A stretch of DNA of 44,112 bases from an uncultured Lachnospiraceae bacterium (GCA_902786365.1 CADACD010000018.1:1-44112); one strand, 5' to 3'. Positions 35,201 through 40,523 are shown, counted from the stretch's first letter. Translations and numbers: made by a program. Notes: generated by a model not told the origin, from the letters alone.

Positions 35201-36792
35201 ATACTATACAACCTATTGCTTTTGATAAGCTTAGTGTTACAACCGATTCGAATCGCCAGGCAGTCAGAGGAAATAAATGCTCTGCTGAATACGATACCGA
35301 AGATGATTTAAAGCTCCTTGACGGTAAGCTTTACACATTTATCACAATGCCATCCAAGGCTCAGATACCAACCGTTTTGTATAGTAGTCCGAACTGGAAT
35401 CTAGGACTATATTATACGGATCTGACGATTGAAAAGCAGTGGGAAAATATGGTTTACGGAGTACCTGCTAACACAGAAATTCAATTCGAAGTTGTAGGAA
35501 TGGGAAAAACGCAAGAAAACGAGGATATAGAGGTTTATAGAGCTACGTTGACAATGTTAAACCAAGAGGATAAGGTACAGGGGTCTTACGTAGTAGAAAC
35601 TCCATCCGGTACAGGAGAAGTTTCAAAGAATATTGAAGTTATTTCTAATCCAAAAACGAATCTCTATAATTGGAATCTTTCTGATAACGACAGACTGTAC
35701 CTCCAGGCAAGAAATGCCTACGGTGACATCGATTATTCCGTAGAGGAGACTCAGATTAGAATAATTGGTGAAAATGGTAAAGATGTTACAGATTTTTATA
35801 ACCGTTATAGTCAGAATATAGTTGATGATGTAACGAAGAAGATAACCTATTCGGCTGTTAACAGTCAGATAATGGGCTCCGTTACGATTGTTAAGAAGAC
35901 GGGTGGAGGAGATGCACTCGAGGACGCAGAATTCAGCATTTATCAGATTACCGATACAACAAAGGAAGAGAAAAAATTCTATGGTGCTCAGGAGGGCATA
36001 AGCTATCCGGAGCCAGAGTATTTGCCAACGTATTATGGAAAAAGCTCTTATGGTGAGCAGATAAAAACGAAAAAGTATTACAAGGTTATCCTCGGAGATG
36101 AAGAACATAATCTCAAAGCTCTGACGAAGGCGGGTATTTATAACGAGGAAACAAAGAAACTGAGTGCAAAAAACAGTGATGGAACTATCGTAGAATATCA
36201 GGTTCACAAAGAGGAGATTTATGAGGAACAGACAAATAAGAAACAGACAAGATTCTATTATTACACAACTGATACAACTCAGTTTGTGTATGAATTGATT
36301 ATCGGAGGTGAGGAAGATTATAATGATGCGGTTAATAACTCAGTTATTGATAAAAACGATAAGTTTGAAAATAACGGAGTCAAGTATTCGGTTCTTAAAC
36401 GTACTAAAAATGGTGTCAAAGAGTATTATGTGAAAATACCTGTGAAACCTGACGATTTCTCTAAGGTAGCAATCGTAGAATTCGTTAATCTTCCGTTCTT
36501 TAATGACGAAGGTAAACCAGTATACTATACGGTCAGAGAAACAGGCGTCCCTAAAGGATTTTTAGCGCTCGCAGATTTCAATCAACTTACGGAGCTGGAT
36601 CTGTTTAACGGCGATATCAGTAAAGATCATGACTTCTGCTTTGAGGTCGAAAACACGAGACAGATGGAGCTTCCAGTAACAGGTGGAAGTGGAATGAGCA
36701 CAACGGTAATAATCGGTATGATTATATTTACTCCGTGCCTGACATATATTGTCTGGCTTGTGATTATGAGACGAAAGAAAAAGGGGGATTGA
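23263..36792 (+). CDS. Giant cell-wall-anchored beta-helix surface protein, 4509 aa (LPVTG)
   Basis: A secreted adhesin-like protein, one open frame of 13.5 kb. A basic signal peptide (KNIVAWVVVLCLLMNTLPS) leads. Four right-handed beta-helix modules follow, starting near residues 76, 899, 1297 and 2072. Each opens with a cap (IDLCGHTLSP, LDLNGNVLYG, IDLCGHTITS, LNLNGHTLKG) and runs through short repeats of the NTA-x2-GGGIY type, close to the GGAI motif of chlamydial Pmp proteins. Modules 1-3 close with a WxxExTG-like segment. Residues about 2490-3860 are non-repetitive. SdrD-like (SGVVWMDQDCDGMYN, about 3869) and Cna-B/SpaA-like (VTIVKKTGGGDALEDAEFSI, about 4206) stalk domains follow, then LPVTG (4470-4474), a membrane helix and RRKKK. 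GAGGTG precedes the ATG. Confidence 0.93.
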   Translation: MMKRKKSILKNIVAWVVVLCLLMNTLPSEFTFSLLEAVSAKGFDFDSDALSKVEIKNGSLQETIYKISSSSSENDPGQGKITLDKDYSENLIIPDNTVVVIDLCGHTLSPVYSGEENHIAVYGTLKIIDSIGGGALSSDGSSDIRAITVVSGAKLVINGAEIKNYHSSGNGAGVRVEDNGYFNMISTKLTGNSSELQGGAVYAFNANSVDFSSGEISGNSALNGGGIAFYRSDSISENSVYTLTNLAVTGNNATENGGGIYVESPIFVSIENLTVDNNIAQKNGGGFFFNSTASLTVDAESSISGNTAAENYGGGVYFYASTVLKGSSFTLNGGKVNNNTSKNNGGGIYFVAADASTKPQFVLNSGEINGNSAGSAGGGVYMYRKSDFTMNGGSVANNSAQNNGGGIFVEGGLNGANASSFTMNGGVVSDNTLTADTNTRYGAGVWVGNYTNVNLNKGEITRNTKAFLGGGLYGPNNCVINVCDGMIISQNSTYSGYGQTLGAGLYFGQYAVFVMTGGKIDSNYCETESCAGGGLHIASNAREITISGGEITNNKIYGSGAGIFVNSAVTINGTARIAGNEALGRYSNSGVHGGGAVISGTLELGGEAVIENNVGNNCGGGVYCTGSVEIRDEAVVQNNTALYNSGGGLYIVQGGNTSAVQNFSLKMKGGKVINNTANYTGSTNSYGGGIYIITNKNIYLTGGVISGNTAAYGGGVSIVGNAGNTAAEVSTNMEISGNTALLSGGGVFVGSAARLELYNGGKIINNIAESYGGGVFVQQNSRRDFLNAQSGSETEDEALEILGGELHDNTSNLGRDFYVEETFTGTYLPAYLSVTKASSMENASESAYWHDETTGGISYDDLSNKTKVDNGETPQYSAYTFNNVTEAVASIGDETFLSVQSAIDAIKNEQVSRNDIVLLKSNIESVTVPEGITASLDLNGNVLYGSVGSVITIQKYAKLTVKDTVGGGIITKGKGTVNSNNQNCGGGVYILSGTFVMESGTISGNKAQWGSAVYVNNGTFEMTGGTIENNRYSATNSAIYADGTSKLTISNAVITNNDSRAIYINGGSITAEIKDSTLSKCGLAVHVQSCKTVTIENCNIIENKTSNTDWGAVRVNTGTVYIKDTVIKNNTSPYCAGLFISGGSVHLDGVEITENIATFAPTDGTGVPGGVRVYNAHLYMKNSKVYNNQSVSYGSDMCIGVNAYFHNETDETTDWRTAESFGLDDYNSWLDESTGKYYVSDKSLHDASIADFENVSDMVLTNPKDRASIAYFLTAKKAPDGNDGDDYVAEFEDNNQKFVTLGAAISAAEKRGDEVTTIKLLKDISENNVVRSSDTKITIDLCGHTITSVVGKTNIFSINGGDLTLKDSAGGGKLVPADKTKNDISMTRAIYIGRNGKFTLEGGEISGFDYNGDGAAIYCAPGTCEININGGTIKDNAASGSGGAIYIPANVINSANVFNMTGGNISGNTAVSNGGGIYMNVNNASSNTSKLTISGGVIEDNHAGNQGGGIWFYGANNANNKSEFAVYGCEIKNNSAYTGGAIYAYNAGFNSPFILGDESKTTIISGNSSTYTVGGVQIRNDSADAEGVVICNVEFKENTATSAYGAMYVYSRNVSIKNCAVHDNLSRSYCAGIDIFSGKFTVEDCEFYRNVAQNSGGGLYIDNPPTSFYSGESCIKNCKMYENCANYGSGVYDTSLDDVIYERCEFYKNFTQGSSSGGPAMCFSGRTTARTKTILNCSIHDNTTNSGSGGGIITTSAGNVTIRLENTEVKNNYASASGGGICFSDSEKHTLILDSGTTISGNKCGGSGGGVYVSSDLVINEGAVIENNTATNSGGGVHFSNSGFALNFTMNGGEIRNNESLGVVNGNSYGGGGVCIYNQSFTSVTNVKFSEGKISGNSGKYGGGLSICNYNSDRVVTVVRISGTEISDNIATYNGGGIYCKNYTSDTILSDTAVVKNNSAGSYGGGVYVAGVQTDFKMADDGGKLYGNTAPLGNDAYILYNASYRNSNLYLSKASEMFKDGDGFTATGWLEEVSGAVYTDPVKIKPLGRSYAYTLRYRRSGKVVAVYNGEEYYSVQEAVDAIQNSSDSSGTIIMVDDSTESVTVGSGSNITLNLNGHTLKGSGISAITSRGELEIIDEKKDVTAGSNSYTAGTDTGKITGTAAKAGGGILVLSGKVTLKSGMISECLAGSGSTDVTYGGAAVAVSSGEFVLDGGTICDNTAYHGAAVLVQKLAAKFTMYSGLIENNHTSKSEESTTTGQGAIFNNGGKVNILGGKISGNEASYGAAVYNSGGTTIIAGNDENSKPVISGNTAGYRGGAIYLNTGTVITSNTIITGNKTTMAKSPILTTPDGLSQSSGGAIFVAGGSLNVCDGTVIKGNKAVRGGAIYQRNGTVNISGSNTVITGNIAQLGGGCAQNPLPGNTTTTMTVSDGASVYANKSTLTIAGNDFYSAWEGTNSYDNQLGNSAQNTPRLNLLSASTMSVGDVYNVWKNDAYSGNQRTGKDLVSGQYITAEVNLAKDVQITAAYYEAEVSTNIDSNYRVEVLSISEVIDGTAEFDAGQTVSSQKYDDALPYEKTAKQALEEGLPGVSQSSETYMYNGKVYNYIEYNGKKYEQTQAVEWWPGNDSGGNNNIVRTYDKLFYTLLISHESTVENLEDRDYHVQLNIKAVLPCSAEEATFVDLEGNGLVNATVTPSTDENGNPIQILTGYWNNTISFANAASGRITENLNIYVYGMKNGDVLKPTFECWFGGNDTDPHAECASNSITVSAAPKYNVTILNNPELTYTSYFDTKYGVETTSSSAESEDVVYGVMLGYGVTVELYNEPSTKSRKGIEIPADGLEFDISFKGKLFDSGGNEVADAVDAPTVWAYKENNTSYFGRAIGSNVDMVNMNWDDEDADTKRSYYAYGAAPYNTGNNSDSCYDGGGWTISKSADQTGSNESKLHVKIDGYNFIGDNDTDPNNNIVPNQYAGGVTSNILNSKAVEAFSAGYIQVILPLNDLDADKLSNGYYQIYMDSVVSGLDAKGITGLAYEDVLDEYPYECGLSDSEKETDLQAMNTYYSYPDTDTLKTNRLAVNETRYADNYESVERGLLVFNGSGTGGNSMSKNNLFNDEKNVHINGSTVATDTGRGETPLNSTVFIEGNANFGSQVINTSDTNAGEHYYKNEQNYDTQLFNIIEYNYMTAINILQKFDADAFTPVGTEPVINQRSGTQALNGSFSFSLNGGTPSWLDSAAKNYTLTILYAAKPDGTNWEKVSTTDTSVTPDVTYDDGGTADMDKYREENLIYFESLDDLHAYLGDDAKCVAILYQFRNFCMRSGYNVTARAKMTVTGDFDKVGKTYCTTNDVREWITYRPYYKMYYYENSLDQNIYTFNWHDIDYDEKDRGEDSEEKVKAYGAVLASGSGYESLNYYTQDGKFEVDLAGYSKDYVKTRYQNGTKVQGTHVGGNSDKRSPMFDGNTLLLYSLDTSIYINVDTKVEGSNTVKENYNITFGERNVRYRVTPMAKIASGANKNELVRNGTQSADITVTLNLPKGLNYQDGSLSIDYSKSGYIEGELSWNTEIVNNDDGTTTVNITTVVSDIDKEIPEIYFDCTIGDAEDPNNDIKVNGTSLSVIAEIHAQYSENSIIAAETHTDSANITVSLTAQEGIAKGVENTLVEIGEDMTYTLTYGNNIKSSIAEGIEFVDVMPHNNDDRGTQYSGNYRIKSVELSFTSESDYNTFKNQSGKLMFGKDLLHWDSKVRVSDDIRKGFIESIIANNITVGYTPDDSNRKLTYDFSDEDLIPGIISDSGNDIEAAPALYVYVPSISGEQRFTVKVTVTPLDSSGNLLERGGKTQIGGNEYHNSFFYRSVKNNKPIEPLNSNEVGISVINRVISGVVWMDQDCDGMYNTAEAVETNNSNEDNEKKAQEYPISGITATLYKFTNENTLEDAYNILGHKVEPVKTDKNGKYSFDNLREGDYIVVFTDEKNEYRYQHNPNDENDTIQPIAFDKLSVTTDSNRQAVRGNKCSAEYDTEDDLKLLDGKLYTFITMPSKAQIPTVLYSSPNWNLGLYYTDLTIEKQWENMVYGVPANTEIQFEVVGMGKTQENEDIEVYRATLTMLNQEDKVQGSYVVETPSGTGEVSKNIEVISNPKTNLYNWNLSDNDRLYLQARNAYGDIDYSVEETQIRIIGENGKDVTDFYNRYSQNIVDDVTKKITYSAVNSQIMGSVTIVKKTGGGDALEDAEFSIYQITDTTKEEKKFYGAQEGISYPEPEYLPTYYGKSSYGEQIKTKKYYKVILGDEEHNLKALTKAGIYNEETKKLSAKNSDGTIVEYQVHKEEIYEEQTNKKQTRFYYYTTDTTQFVYELIIGGEEDYNDAVNNSVIDKNDKFENNGVKYSVLKRTKNGVKEYYVKIPVKPDDFSKVAIVEFVNLPFFNDEGKPVYYTVRETGVPKGFLALADFNQLTELDLFNGDISKDHDFCFEVENTRQMELPVTGGSGMSTTVIIGMIIFTPCLTYIVWLVIMRRKKKGD

Positions 36793-36842
36793 TACGGTTT
36801 GATATCTCCTTTACAGTAAATCAAAAAACTAAAATATCTCTA

Positions 36843-36880
36843 CCTGGTACCCGGAGTGAAAAAGTCTTCCGGGTACTGGG
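36843..36880 (+). repeat. Intercistronic hairpin between surface protein and sortase
   Basis: GTACCCGGA (36847-36855) pairs with TCCGGGTAC (36868-36876); two G-U and two G-C pairs extend the stem to 13 bp. There is no T-run, so it is not a typical terminator. It may protect the upstream message from decay or lower sortase expression relative to its substrate. Confidence 0.6.
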
Positions 36881-36904
36881 ACAGAAAGGAAGGATTCAGC
36901 CGAA

Positions 36905-37792
36905 ATGAGGCGTAAGCTTATTACCTTGCTGGCTGTATTGGGTATGATTATTGGAGCTGTGATATTGCTTTATCCGGTGGTTAGCAATATACAGTTCCGA
37001 AATAGCCAGCAAGAGTTAATTAATTATTATGAAAATCAGGTGCAAGAGATCCCTCAAAAGGAGCTTGACTCCATGTGGAACGACTGCTATGAGTATAACG
37101 AAAGGCTTCTTGACAGCAAGGTTCGCCTCACCGACCCTTTTGATACCGAGAGGAACGAGCTTGATGAGCACCCTTACATTGATTTGCTGAACCTTAACGG
37201 AGACGGTGCGATGTGTTCGATTGAGATTCCTGCAATAAACTGTAGACTCATGGTTTATCACTACACAGACGAGGAGGTTCTCGCAAAGGGCATAGGTCAC
37301 CTTCAAGGAACAAGTTTGCCTGTAGGTGGCAAAGGCACTCATGCCGTACTTTCCGGCCATACAGGAACAGCCGACAAGGAGCTTTTTACAAACCTAGATC
37401 AGCTAAATGTTGGAGATGTTTTCTATATCCATGTTCTCGGCGAAACGCTCGCTTATCAGATTGATAACAAACAGGTAGTGCTCCCCGATGAGACGGAAGG
37501 GTTATATATCGACCGTGAGAGGGATATTGTCACGCTGGTGACCTGCACTCCATACGGCATAAACAGTCACAGACTTCTTGTCCGTGGTACGAGGATTCCG
37601 TATGAGGAAGCGAAGATTGTTGAAGAAAGCCGCGGCAAAGCGGTATCGAATACATGGAAAAAACAGTATGCCTATGCAGTGCTTACCGGTCTGGGGATTT
37701 CGGTTGTTGTTGTCGCGGTAATCGTTATTGTTTACCGCAGCACGGTGAAGCGAAGAGAGCGGACTGATAAAGAGGAAAAGAGCACTCTATAA
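36905..37792 (+). CDS. Class C (pilin-type) sortase
   Basis: A 295-aa membrane transpeptidase that cleaves the LPxTG-type motif between Thr and Gly. An N-terminal membrane segment (residues about 5-27) and a C-terminal one (about 253-275) flank the domain. The lid motif DPF is at 77-79. The catalytic triad is His152 (LSGHTG), Cys214 (LVTCTPYG) and Arg223 (SHRLLVRG). The lid and C-terminal helix mark class C, whose members polymerise pilins. The only candidate substrate here is the LPVTG protein encoded 112 bases upstream. GAAAGGAAGG precedes the ATG at 36905. Confidence 0.93.
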   Translation: MRRKLITLLAVLGMIIGAVILLYPVVSNIQFRNSQQELINYYENQVQEIPQKELDSMWNDCYEYNERLLDSKVRLTDPFDTERNELDEHPYIDLLNLNGDGAMCSIEIPAINCRLMVYHYTDEEVLAKGIGHLQGTSLPVGGKGTHAVLSGHTGTADKELFTNLDQLNVGDVFYIHVLGETLAYQIDNKQVVLPDETEGLYIDRERDIVTLVTCTPYGINSHRLLVRGTRIPYEEAKIVEESRGKAVSNTWKKQYAYAVLTGLGISVVVVAVIVIVYRSTVKRRERTDKEEKSTL

Positions 37793-37798
37793 TATAAT

Positions 37799-37833
37799 AA
37801 GGAACAGGGCAGTTCGGCTGCCCTGTTCCTTTG
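37799..37833 (+). terminator. Intrinsic terminator after the sortase gene
   Basis: GGAACAGGGCAG pairs perfectly with CTGCCCTGTTCC around TTCGG, with AA before and TTT after. It ends the surface-protein/sortase operon. Confidence 0.85.
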
Positions 37834-37846
37834 AATTGGATTAAAG

Positions 37847-37893
37847 ATTCAACCTGTTCCGTAAAAAAATACGGAATAAGTTGAATTTTTTTA
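37847..37893 (+). terminator. Second hairpin with T-tail
   Basis: ATTCAAC pairs with GTTGAAT and, inside, TTCCGTA with TACGGAA around an A-rich loop; seven T follow. It lies 14 bases past the first terminator and probably acts as back-up. Confidence 0.65.
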
Positions 37894-37948
37894 CAGATAA
37901 TCATATAATACAGAAAAAGGTAGGAAAGTATGGTAGGAGGATTATATT

Positions 37949-38341
37949 ATGGAACGAGTAGTTAAATTCTTAAAAGAAGCAGAAACATATTATTTAGCAA
38001 CAGTAGAAGGAGACCAGCCAAGGGTAAGACCTTTTGGTACAGCACATATTTTTGAATGCAAGCTCTATATTCAGACAGGTAAGGTAAAGGATGTTTCAAA
38101 GCAGATTCACGCAAATCCAAAGGTAGAAATCTGTGCATATAAGAATGGGGAGTGGCTCCGTGTAGCAGGAGAACTTGTAGAAGATGACAGGAGAGAAGCA
38201 AGGCAGTCTATGCTTGATGCTTACCCATCATTACAGAAGATGTACTCAGCAGATGATGGAAACACAGAGGTGTTCTATTTTAAGAATGCTACAGCAACTT
38301 TTTCATCATTTACACATGAACCGGAAGTAGTGAAGTTCTAA
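37949..38341 (+). CDS. Pyridoxamine 5'-phosphate oxidase-like flavoprotein
   Basis: A 130-aa split-barrel protein of the PNPOx-like group, which binds FMN or F420. Family signs are FLKEAETYYLATVEGDQPRV then RPFGTAHIFECKLYIQTG, then VEICAYKNGEWLRVAGELVE. Many such short proteins are FMN-dependent reductases of unknown substrate; this one is not likely to be the true PdxH (usually over 200 aa). GTAGGAGG precedes the ATG. It is a single-gene unit after the sortase terminators. Confidence 0.88.
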   Translation: MERVVKFLKEAETYYLATVEGDQPRVRPFGTAHIFECKLYIQTGKVKDVSKQIHANPKVEICAYKNGEWLRVAGELVEDDRREARQSMLDAYPSLQKMYSADDGNTEVFYFKNATATFSSFTHEPEVVKF

Positions 38342-38506
38342 TGACTAAGGACGAATACTCATTGCAGATTGCGGTGTTTGTGTTCAGCCGGAACAGAAAC
38401 TTTGAATTCTATGCAGAGCATGTTTGTTTATAACTAAGAATGAGGTTGCAACCATTCTTTGAAATACGTATAATTAAAATAGCAGTGTTGAAAGGAGAGA
38501 TTTTTT

Positions 38507-38568
38507 ATGTGCAGAAGATATGTTATTGCTCTGTAGTCTGAGCTTAAAATAAGAATAGTTAAGCTCGG
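38507..38568 (+). promoter_or_regulatory. Possible leader peptide and hairpin before the CD3324 gene
   Basis: A 9-codon frame (MCRRYVIAL, 38507-38536) has AAAGGAGAG at good distance. Right after its stop, CTGAGCTTA (38538-38546) pairs with TAAGCTCGG (38560-38568), one G-U pair. The next gene starts 32 bases later. The arrangement is like a translated-leader attenuator, but chance or the cut start of a lost gene is just as possible. Confidence 0.3.
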
Positions 38569-38600
38569 ATGAATCCCCAAAAAATAATAGGAGGATTACA

Positions 38601-38882
38601 ATGAGCTATATTAGTGCAGAAGATGTTCTGCCAAAAGAATTAATAGATACTATTCAGCAATATGTTAGTGGAAAAAGTATATATATTCCATGTAAAGAGA
38701 AAAAGCTCTGGGGAAGCCAGAATAAAACAAAGCAGTATTATAAAATACGAAACCAAGAAATATGTAAAAAGTATAAAAATGGGGTTTCGGTAAAAATACT
38801 GGCCAACACATATTCCCTATCAGAAAAGAGTATACAAAGAATCATAAGAACAACTACTGAGCCGGATGATTTTATTCAATGA
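38601..38882 (+). CDS. CD3324-family HTH protein
   Basis: A 93-aa small helix-turn-helix protein. The start SYISAEDVLPKELIDTIQQY with VSGKSIYIPCKEKKLWGS is typical of the CD3324 family. The C-terminal EICKKYKNGVSVKILANTYS and LSEKSIQRIIR form a Mor/homeodomain-like HTH. Its role is unknown; probably a DNA-binding regulator. AGGAGG precedes the ATG. Its stop overlaps the start of the next gene (ATGA), so both are translated together. Confidence 0.82.
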   Translation: MSYISAEDVLPKELIDTIQQYVSGKSIYIPCKEKKLWGSQNKTKQYYKIRNQEICKKYKNGVSVKILANTYSLSEKSIQRIIRTTTEPDDFIQ

Positions 38883-39175
38883 GTTTGGATTCGATAAAAG
38901 TATATCATCGCTGTGGAGGATGTGGGAAGAAACAGGCGTTTATTAATTCAGGAAAGTTCAGAGTGAATGCCAATGGTAACCGAGTTGATGTTTGGCTTAT
39001 ATACAGATGTAAAAATTGTAAACATTCTTGGAATTTGGCAATTTATGAAAGAATGAGACCTTCCAAGATCAAAAAGGATGATTATGAACTTTTTATGGAG
39101 AATGATTATGAACTTGCTTTAAAATATGGAAATGATATAGATTTTCTGAAAAGAAACAATGCTGAATTTAGTTAA
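38879..39175 (+). CDS. DUF1062 protein, shortened
   Basis: A 98-aa zinc-ribbon-like protein. RCGGCGKKQAFINSGKFRVN, then ANGNRVDVWLIYRCKNCKHS and WNLAIYERMRPSKI match the N-terminal part of DUF1062, with two Cys pairs as metal ligands. Family members are often near 180-200 aa; this one stops after FLKRNNAEFS, which suggests loss of the second half. It is coupled by a 4-base overlap to the CD3324-family gene. Confidence 0.8.
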   Translation: MSLDSIKVYHRCGGCGKKQAFINSGKFRVNANGNRVDVWLIYRCKNCKHSWNLAIYERMRPSKIKKDDYELFMENDYELALKYGNDIDFLKRNNAEFS

Positions 39176-39228
39176 GATGTTAAGCCGGATAGATTCTATT
39201 CGGCTTATTGTTGAGTTAGGAGAATATG

Positions 39229-39681
39229 ATGAAAAAATATCAATATATTACACTGAGGGAATCCCCGACGATAAAAGATTTGGCGGCAGAATGGTTTCAT
39301 AGTAAATGGGGTGTACCGAAAGAGGCATACCTTGGGTGCATGAACGCATATTTAAATAAAGAGACAGAGTATGGTTGGTATTTATGCCTTGACGATGGAA
39401 AAATCATTGGAGGATTGGGCGTCATTGAAAATGACTTCCATGACAGAAAAGACCTTACTCCAAATGTCTGTGCCGTATATACCGAAGAGGCCTGCCGTGG
39501 CAATGGCATTGCTGGACAATTGCTAAACATGGTAGTGGAAGATTTAAAAAGTAAAGGAATCACACCGCTCTATTTAATTACAGACCATACAGGTTTTTAT
39601 GAACAATATGGTTGGAAATTTTTGTGTATGGTACAGGGCGACGGTGAAGAAAAAATGACGAGAATGTATATTCATAGATAA
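39229..39681 (+). CDS. GNAT-family N-acetyltransferase
   Basis: A 150-aa acetyl-CoA-dependent acetyltransferase. The acetyl-CoA pyrophosphate loop is in EEACRGNGIAGQLLNMVVED (R/Q-x-x-G-x-G/A pattern). GWYLCLDDGKIIGGLGVIEN is the preceding strand pair and DHTGFYEQYGWKFL is the usual strand-helix end. The substrate is unknown. The second of two adjacent ATGs (39229) has better spacing to AGGAGA; the first (39226) is only two bases from it. Confidence 0.88.
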   Translation: MKKYQYITLRESPTIKDLAAEWFHSKWGVPKEAYLGCMNAYLNKETEYGWYLCLDDGKIIGGLGVIENDFHDRKDLTPNVCAVYTEEACRGNGIAGQLLNMVVEDLKSKGITPLYLITDHTGFYEQYGWKFLCMVQGDGEEKMTRMYIHR

Positions 39682-39713
39682 ATTGCAATTAGCTAAACAA
39701 AGCCAATACGCAT

Positions 39714-39743
39714 TAAAAAAGGAACCTGTGCGACAGATTCCTT
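39714..39743 (-). terminator. Minus-strand intrinsic terminator
   Basis: On the minus strand, GGAATCTGT pairs with ACAGGTTCC (one mismatch) around CGC and is followed by six T. It follows the toxin gene stop directly. Confidence 0.7.
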
Positions 39744-40074
39744 AAATCAGGGGAAATCCCTGACGAAGAATGGCATTCCAGTTGCTTTTTTGAAAGAGAA
39801 ATCTTACTACGATTACCATTTGCTTTTCTTCATCAATCGTGTAGAAAGCAAGGTAATTACTGACTATAACAAATCTAATTCCCCAACTTGCCAAAACAGG
39901 GTCATCTACAGGACGGAACTTTTGTGGCATATCTGCCAATGCGTTGATTTGCTCAGTGGTTTCGTCAAGCAGATGGTCTGCGGCGGAAAGGTTTTTTAGA
40001 TTAAATTCAATGTAATCCGCAGCACGCATGATATCACGTTCAGCGGTTGAGGTGATATGGATTATATATCTCAT
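39742..40074 (-). CDS. RelE/ParE-family toxin without visible antitoxin
   Basis: A 110-aa type II toxin: RYIIHITSTAERDIMRAADY then IEFNLKN, ALADMPQKFRPVDDP, ASWGIRFVIVSNYLAFYTID and VVRFLFQKSNWNAIL. This is the typical RelE/ParE fold with the Arg and Tyr of the active face. It is intact. Just upstream on the minus strand only about 20-25 codons of open frame remain (one ends FENTVLDFSVRSNG, another QSEAMADIRSRRRG and overlaps the toxin start by ATGA), cut by the 70-bp repeat at 40175. The antitoxin is probably deleted. Confidence 0.85.
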   Translation of the reverse strand: MRYIIHITSTAERDIMRAADYIEFNLKNLSAADHLLDETTEQINALADMPQKFRPVDDPVLASWGIRFVIVSNYLAFYTIDEEKQMVIVVRFLFQKSNWNAILRQGFPLI

Positions 40075-40174
40075 CCGCGACGTCTGCTCCGGATATCAGC
40101 CATTGCTTCGGACTGAAAAATCTAAAACAGTGTTTTCAAATACACCTAACAGTGCTGATGCATTAAACTGATAT

Positions 40175-40243
40175 AAAAATCCAGGCATAAGTTATTATAA
40201 ACTATGTCTGGATTTTTGTAGGCGCGTTTCAATTGACGCTTAC
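40175..40243. repeat. 70-bp hairpin repeat, copy 2
   Basis: It matches 1945-2014 except for one C-to-A change and one T missing from the T-run. Terminator-like stem (AAAATCCAGGCATA with TATGTCTGGATTTT) and the GTAGGCG-CGCTTAC palindrome are both kept. This copy is not next to an Rpn gene; it separates the toxin's lost upstream partner from a DUF4143-type fragment, so it marks an insertion or deletion joint. Confidence 0.75.
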
Positions 40244-40271
40244 GAATCTTTATCACAAGCGGAAATATCAG

Positions 40272-40367
40272 GTGGAGAGATTTCTCGAACATGATGGTGT
40301 TTTAAATCCAATTGAGATTAAGAAAACTTCAAATCCGGGTACTGAGTTGGTAAAGGTGTTTGATTGA
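40272..40367 (+). pseudogene. AAA/DUF4143-type ATPase, C-terminal fragment
   Basis: The frame reads FLEHDGVLNPIEIKKTSNPG, then TELVKVFD and stop. This matches the end of DUF4143 proteins, whose PD-(D/E)XK-like domain carries (H/N)PIEIKKT-x-NP. A second frame just upstream (AYESLSQAEISGGEISRT) may be an earlier piece of the same gene. All ATPase motifs are missing. Confidence 0.5.
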
Positions 40368-40481
40368 CGATTTGGATGATTTAGGATAAAGGTGTATAGT
40401 GGCTTTGGACAGATGTCTTAGGAATGAGGGTGAACCACAGGGAAGTGTTTACGATGAGAGAGGATTATTGGTATTCTGATA

Positions 40482-40523
40482 TTGACAAACTATCAATTGA
40501 GGTGTACACTATCAATTGATAGT
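40482..40523 (+). promoter_or_regulatory. Promoter and operator of the MqsR/Panacea module
   Basis: TTGACA (40482-40487), a 17-base spacer and TACACT (40505-40510). A perfect 16-bp palindrome, ACTATCAATTGATAGT (40508-40523), overlaps the -10 box, and a partial copy, ACTATCAATTGA, lies at 40489-40500 in the spacer. Two sites 19 bases apart suit cooperative autorepression by the HTH antitoxin. Confidence 0.75.

Noticed and set aside
35623-36207. A 194-codon minus-strand frame, and several other antisense frames within the giant gene.
   Set aside because: They have no ribosome-binding sites and no family similarity, and they follow from the codon pattern of the real gene.
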